Below, piece after piece: positions 6,669-10,061 of a DNA stretch of 10,061 nucleotides. This DNA is from Candidatus Parabacteroides intestinavium (lineage in GTDB: Bacteria; Bacteroidota; Bacteroidia; Bacteroidales; Tannerellaceae): the NCBI GenBank assembly GCA_019118725.1, contig DWYO01000136.1, forward strand, positions 1 through 10,061. The letters are read 5' to 3'. A program made the position numbers and the translations under genes. Under the pieces are notes generated by a model. The model made no database searches, was not told the origin of the DNA, and saw only the letters and a program-made list of their open reading frames with translations. Position 1 is the first letter of the stretch; every line of letters begins with the position of its first letter.

Positions 6669-7892
6669 ATGAAAGGTAAAATTCGAATCAGAGCAATTAT
6701 TGCTATTACACTTCTGTGGTTAGGGTGCATAGGAGTTATCCCCATGCAAGGACAGGTAAATCCAGCCATTCAACCGTATGTGGATTTCTTATCCGAAAAG
6801 CCATTATCCGCAAAGGCGTATATCCTTTCTTTATTTAAGGAGCATAATATTGTCTTTATTTGCGAGCGAGACCATCGGGACATTACGCAGTATGAATTGT
6901 ACTTAGACCTGTTGCGCGACCCTTATTTTGTGAATCAGGTAGGCGTGCTCTTTACAGAGGTTGGTTCGCGAAGTCTGAACCCGGAATTGAATCGGTTCTT
7001 GCATACACCCGGGCTGGATAGCACAGAAGTAGATAAACATATCCTCCATTTCCGGCGGAATATGCTTTACTTTCCTATTTGGCATTGCTATAACTGGAAT
7101 ATGTTGGCAAAAGGCATTTACCAACTCAACCAGACATTGCCAGCCGAGAAACAAGTAAGTTGGTATCCGTCGGATATCTATTTTGAAACAAAAAGTCCTG
7201 CCGATACAGCCCGACTCAAAGTGGCTTATGAGCAATTTAATGATTATTATCAGCGGGATAGTTTAATGGCGGATTACGTTATCCGTACTTTCAAGGAGAT
7301 GAAAGCAAAGAACCCGGATCAGAAGGCATTGGTGATTATGAACTACCGCCATGCTTTCAATCCGAATTACCAGCGACAGAAAGGCGTTCCCGAGCAAAAT
7401 GTAGGCCGTTTCTTGTTTGAAGCCTTTCCCGGACAGTGCGCAAATGTATTGATGAATCAGTTTGCGCTTCGGGCCATCCGTTCGGATAATGACATTGCCA
7501 TAACGCCTACTCAGAGCGGGAAATGGGATGCCGCTTTTCAATATCTTGGAATGAATAATGCCGGATTTGATTTTTCCGGGACACCTTTCGGCAAAGATAA
7601 TTTTGATCATGACCCGCGAACGTATCCGGGCATTACCTATCAGGATGTATTTACGGGGTTTGTGTATTACCGATCCATTCCGGAGTTTCGCATCGCAGTA
7701 GGCGTGCCGCATATTGCTGAGGATGGTTTTGCAGCGGAATACGAAAAACGGGAAGCGGTATTCTATGAGCTTATGCAAGAAGAGAATCCGCATGAAGCGC
7801 GTGAACAAATAAGGGAGTTGAATCAAATAAAAGAACAACAAGAGGATTTCCTGCCGGAGCTGATGACTCCCATCCGGCAATGGTTGGAATAG
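6669..7892 (+). CDS. Secreted protein with a ChaN/erythromycin-esterase-like (TIKI superfamily) fold, function unknown
   Basis: The 407-residue product starts with a signal peptide (MKGKIRIRAIIAITLLWLGC, then IGVIPMQGQ). Cys20 lies within the hydrophobic core but lacks a good lipobox, so signal peptidase I cleavage near residue 28 is more likely. The mature N terminus has IVFICERDHRDITQYE (61-76) and VLFTEVGSRS (93-102). These resemble the GE-x-H and second-Glu strands of the EreA/ChaN-like fold, where Glu and His residues form the active or haem-binding site; here Glu66, His69 and Glu97 are candidates. A later IMNYRHAF (223-230) could supply a further His. The ATG at 6669 is preferred over the upstream in-frame ATGs at 6615 and 6639, which overlap ruvB and would put a hydrophilic tail before the signal peptide. 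It lies between ruvB and a flippase gene. Fold assignment is tentative; no substrate is proposed. Confidence 0.72.
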   Translation: MKGKIRIRAIIAITLLWLGCIGVIPMQGQVNPAIQPYVDFLSEKPLSAKAYILSLFKEHNIVFICERDHRDITQYELYLDLLRDPYFVNQVGVLFTEVGSRSLNPELNRFLHTPGLDSTEVDKHILHFRRNMLYFPIWHCYNWNMLAKGIYQLNQTLPAEKQVSWYPSDIYFETKSPADTARLKVAYEQFNDYYQRDSLMADYVIRTFKEMKAKNPDQKALVIMNYRHAFNPNYQRQKGVPEQNVGRFLFEAFPGQCANVLMNQFALRAIRSDNDIAITPTQSGKWDAAFQYLGMNNAGFDFSGTPFGKDNFDHDPRTYPGITYQDVFTGFVYYRSIPEFRIAVGVPHIAEDGFAAEYEKREAVFYELMQEENPHEAREQIRELNQIKEQQEDFLPELMTPIRQWLE

Positions 7893-7913
7893 GGACATAA
7901 TAGCAGATAAGTT

Positions 7914-9410
7914 ATGGCAAACGGTATGAAGCGGTTGGCGAAAGAGACCGCGGTTTATGGATTGAGCAGCATCATCGGGCGATTCCTCAATTGGTTATTA
8001 GTCCCGATGTACACCCGCGTCTTTACCGATACGGGCGATTTCGGAATCGTAACGAACCTCTACGGCTGGGTGGCACTCCTGCTGGTATTGCTGACGTGCG
8101 GCATGGAGACGGGGTTTTTCCGGTTCATCAATAAGAAGGAGGAGAAGGAACCGATGCGCGTGTATGCGTCTGTCATGGCGTGGGTAGGCGGATTGGCGGC
8201 AATATTTATCTTGCTCGTCTTGCTATTCTTACGTCCGATAGCCGGTGTACTGGATTACACCGCACCATTGGAATTCCTGGGTATGATGCTTGTTGTAACC
8301 GCCATCGATGCATTTTGCTGCATTCCGTTTGCCTATCTGCGTTATGCCGGTGAGGCATATCGTTTCGCGGGAATCAAGATGCTGAATATCTTCCTGAACA
8401 TCTTCCTGAATATTTTCTTCTTAGTTGTTTGTCCTTATCTTTATGAGCATATTCCGGGTATTATAGATGCATTCTATCGGCCGGATTACGGTGTGGGGTA
8501 TGTCTTTGTGGCAAATGTCATTACCACAGGCATAACCTTCCTTTGTCTCCTGCCTTCGATGAGACCGGGTTTCCGTGCACGTCCGAACTGGACTTTACAA
8601 AAAGAAATTCTGAAATATTCTTTTCCGATTCTGATTTTGGGAATTGCCGGGATTTTCAATCAGACGGCCGATAAGATCCTCTTCCCGCTCCTCTTCGATG
8701 ACAAGGTAGAGGCGATGCGTCAATTGGGTATCTATGGGGCATGCTTCAAGGTGGCGGTGGTGATGGTCATGTTCATCCAAGCCTTCCGTTATGCCTACGA
8801 GCCCTTTATTTTCGCCAAGAACAAAAGCGAAGGGAACACCCGGGCGTACAGCGAGGCGATGAAATATTTCATTATCTTCTCGCTCTTTATCTTCTTGGGC
8901 GTGATGTTTTACATCGACATCATCAAGTACTTCATCGGAGAGCGCTATTACGAGGGCTTGCAGGTGGTGCCTATTGTCATGCTGGGCGAATTTTTCTTCG
9001 GTATCTATTTCAACCTCTCGTTCTGGTACAAGCTGATTGACCAAACGCAGTGGGGTGCCTATTTTTCGATTATCGGCTGCACGGCTACGGTGGCGATTAT
9101 CCTCTGTTTTGCCCCAATATATGGCTATATGGCCTGTGCCTGGGCCTCTTTCGGATGCAATCTCCTCATGATGCTTCTTTCCTATTTTATCGGACAAAAG
9201 AAATATCCGATCGAATACGATTTGAAATCCGCCGGTATTTATTTCGCATTAGCCGCATTCCTTTATGTCATCGGTATGTACGTCCCGATCAAATCAGAAG
9301 TGCTTCGTTTGCTCTATCGTACGCTTTTGCTGGGAGCTTATGCCTATATCACCATCCGGCGCGATTTACCGCTTCGCGAATTGCCCTACGTGGGGAAATA
9401 TTTCCGGTAA
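7914..9410 (+). CDS. MOP-superfamily polysaccharide/oligosaccharide flippase (Wzx-like)
   Basis: This 498-residue polytopic inner-membrane protein has about 12-14 predicted helices. The N terminus is typical of O-antigen and polysaccharide flippases of the MOP exporter superfamily: KETAVYGLSSIIGRFLNWLL, then VPMYTRVFTDTGDFGIVTNL (residues 10-49). Further hydrophobic segments include about 52-64, 87-107, 122-142, 156-174, 195-213, 233-250, 275-292, 317-335, 350-370, 382-402, 404-426, 440-457 and 464-481. The likely role is moving lipid-linked glycan units across the inner membrane for surface polysaccharide or glycoprotein assembly; the glycan is unknown. It lies 21 bp after the previous gene and is probably co-transcribed with ruvB. 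A 12-bp coding repeat lies at 8382-8417. The stop codon is 2 bp from that of the convergent Abi gene. An alternative start at 7926 (MKRLAK) is possible. Confidence 0.92.
   Translation: MANGMKRLAKETAVYGLSSIIGRFLNWLLVPMYTRVFTDTGDFGIVTNLYGWVALLLVLLTCGMETGFFRFINKKEEKEPMRVYASVMAWVGGLAAIFILLVLLFLRPIAGVLDYTAPLEFLGMMLVVTAIDAFCCIPFAYLRYAGEAYRFAGIKMLNIFLNIFLNIFFLVVCPYLYEHIPGIIDAFYRPDYGVGYVFVANVITTGITFLCLLPSMRPGFRARPNWTLQKEILKYSFPILILGIAGIFNQTADKILFPLLFDDKVEAMRQLGIYGACFKVAVVMVMFIQAFRYAYEPFIFAKNKSEGNTRAYSEAMKYFIIFSLFIFLGVMFYIDIIKYFIGERYYEGLQVVPIVMLGEFFFGIYFNLSFWYKLIDQTQWGAYFSIIGCTATVAIILCFAPIYGYMACAWASFGCNLLMMLLSYFIGQKKYPIEYDLKSAGIYFALAAFLYVIGMYVPIKSEVLRLLYRTLLLGAYAYITIRRDLPLRELPYVGKYFR
8382..8417 (+). 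repeat. Three tandem 12-bp units inside the flippase gene, encoding (LNIF)x3
   Basis: CTGAATATCTTC, CTGAACATCTTC and CTGAATATTTTC follow directly on one another and encode residues 157-168 (LNIFLNIFLNIF) within a predicted membrane helix. Units 1 and 2 differ at one position and units 1 and 3 at one. Gain or loss of a unit would stay in frame but add or remove four residues of the helix. Confidence 0.85.
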
Positions 9411-9412
9411 AT

Positions 9413-10061
9413 TTATACTCTCCACATAGGGTCTTCTCTCCAATTATCGGGAAATCCCATCTCATAAAAAGAGATGACCTCTTTGTTCTGCTCCAACAAC
9501 TGGCATAATTTGGCGGCAAAGATAAAATCCGGATCTATCACTTGCATAAAATAATTCAACAGGCAGAAGAGGTAATAAATTCTCCTTCTGTCTACGTTCA
9601 AACTATTGTTAAGCCAGATATAAGGATGGGGAGCATAATAAAACTCATCCGGGACTACGCAGGACTTCTTATTCCAGATTCGTTGCGGATGCGCGCAACT
9701 GTTTCTTAATTTCATAAGGGCATAAATGCTGGATGAGAAGGCTATAACCGGAGGCATTCCCATTTCACGGGCTATAGTCTCTTTTATCTGATGGTTCTCA
9801 AAATGAGAATAAATCCGATATATCAGGCCAAGCGACATGCCTTCCTTGATCTCCCGAAAGGTATAATATTTATCTTTCCGGTGCATCTGCATGAAGTCTT
9901 GGATACCCTCACAAACATTTTCAGAGGAGGAATGTTTAAAGAGGTCGTCCCTCAAATGCCAATAAGCGCCATAATGCTGTTCCAAATGATAAGCCAATAA
10001 TTCCAGTAAGGAGGTTTCGACTTTCCCTGTAGCCTGAAGCAGTAACACCCTTAGGTTGTCA
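9413..10061 (-). CDS. Abi_2-family (AbiD/F-like) HEPN protein, N terminus beyond right edge
   Basis: The frame is open to the window edge and continues upstream of the only nearby start-like codon (GTG at 10046-10048) as DNLRVLLLQATGKVETSLLE. That stretch matches the interior D-x-x-LR-x-LLL-x-A-x-x-x-(I/V)E block of Abi_2 proteins rather than an N terminus, so roughly the first 80-100 residues are probably missing. Downstream are HYGAYWH, the HEPN motif RNSCAH (R-x4-H, codons at 9689-9706) followed by PQRIWN, and a family-like C terminus, MGFPDNWREDPMWRV. Family knowledge: Abi_2 proteins include lactococcal abortive-infection factors, and HEPN R-x4-6-H motifs are commonly RNase sites. A role in phage defence is inferred. 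It is convergent with the flippase gene, with 2 bp between stops. By eye it is AT-richer than ruvB, consistent with acquisition by transfer. Confidence 0.85.
   Translation of the reverse strand, partial: DNLRVLLLQATGKVETSLLELLAYHLEQHYGAYWHLRDDLFKHSSSENVCEGIQDFMQMHRKDKYYTFREIKEGMSLGLIYRIYSHFENHQIKETIAREMGMPPVIAFSSSIYALMKLRNSCAHPQRIWNKKSCVVPDEFYYAPHPYIWLNNSLNVDRRRIYYLFCLLNYFMQVIDPDFIFAAKLCQLLEQNKEVISFYEMGFPDNWREDPMWRV

Noticed and set aside
8595..9197. 200-codon open frame antisense to the flippase gene
   Set aside because: Its highly charged, H/D/E-rich translation is what a hydrophobic membrane-protein gene gives on its complement; no domain is visible.
9394..9405. Perfect palindrome GGAAATATTTCC near the flippase stop codon
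   Set aside because: It is a 12-bp AT-rich palindrome inside the coding sequence with no loop and no T-tract, so a chance occurrence is likely.
9050..9508. Open frame crossing the flippase/Abi junction on the plus strand
   Set aside because: It is an out-of-frame reading of the flippase C terminus extended into the antisense of the Abi gene.

Overview
The window comes from a Bacteroidales genome, probably a Bacteroides or Parabacteroides relative. The evidence is a Bacteroidota-type RuvB, lack of purine-rich Shine-Dalgarno sequences, TAnnTTTG-type -7 promoter boxes ahead of ruvB and the glycosidase gene, a GH106-like glycosidase and an HlyD/FtsX-type efflux operon. The genus is an inference; no rRNA or species marker is present. 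Overall GC is moderate, in the high 40s by eye, and both window edges look somewhat AT-richer.

Left part (1-2035, minus strand): the first two genes of an ABC efflux operon, a membrane-anchored periplasmic adaptor (HlyD/MacA type) followed after 1 nt by a MacB/FtsX-type permease that runs off the left edge. Their upstream region carries a near-perfect sigma-54 promoter (TGGCACG-N4-TTGC at complement 2067-2081). About 75 bp upstream of the predicted start point is a dyad of 9-bp arms with a third half-site beside it. This is the arrangement expected for an NtrC-family activator, so the efflux operon is probably switched on by a response regulator encoded elsewhere.

Intergenic region (2036-2374): besides the sigma-54 control region it holds about four tandem 22-bp units with the core AAACATAGGC (2171-2258) and a fifth core copy nearly in register at 2104. 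A housekeeping-type -7 box for the divergent glycosidase gene lies at 2338-2345. The 22-bp array is unexplained and is one of the two most interesting signals here.

Middle (2375-5551, plus): a large exported, probably lipid-anchored, GH106-like glycosidase (candidate alpha-L-rhamnosidase) standing alone, without visible SusC/SusD partners.

Right part (5633-9410, plus): a tight three-gene run of ruvB (Holliday-junction motor), a secreted protein resembling the ChaN/erythromycin-esterase fold, and a MOP-superfamily polysaccharide flippase. Spacings of 7 and 21 bp suggest one transcript, with a promoter just upstream of ruvB.

Right edge (9413-10061, minus): an Abi_2-family (AbiD/F-like) HEPN protein, incomplete at its N terminus in this window. 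It converges on the flippase gene with only 2 bp between stop codons, and is a likely phage-defence or toxin-like accessory gene inserted next to a housekeeping operon.
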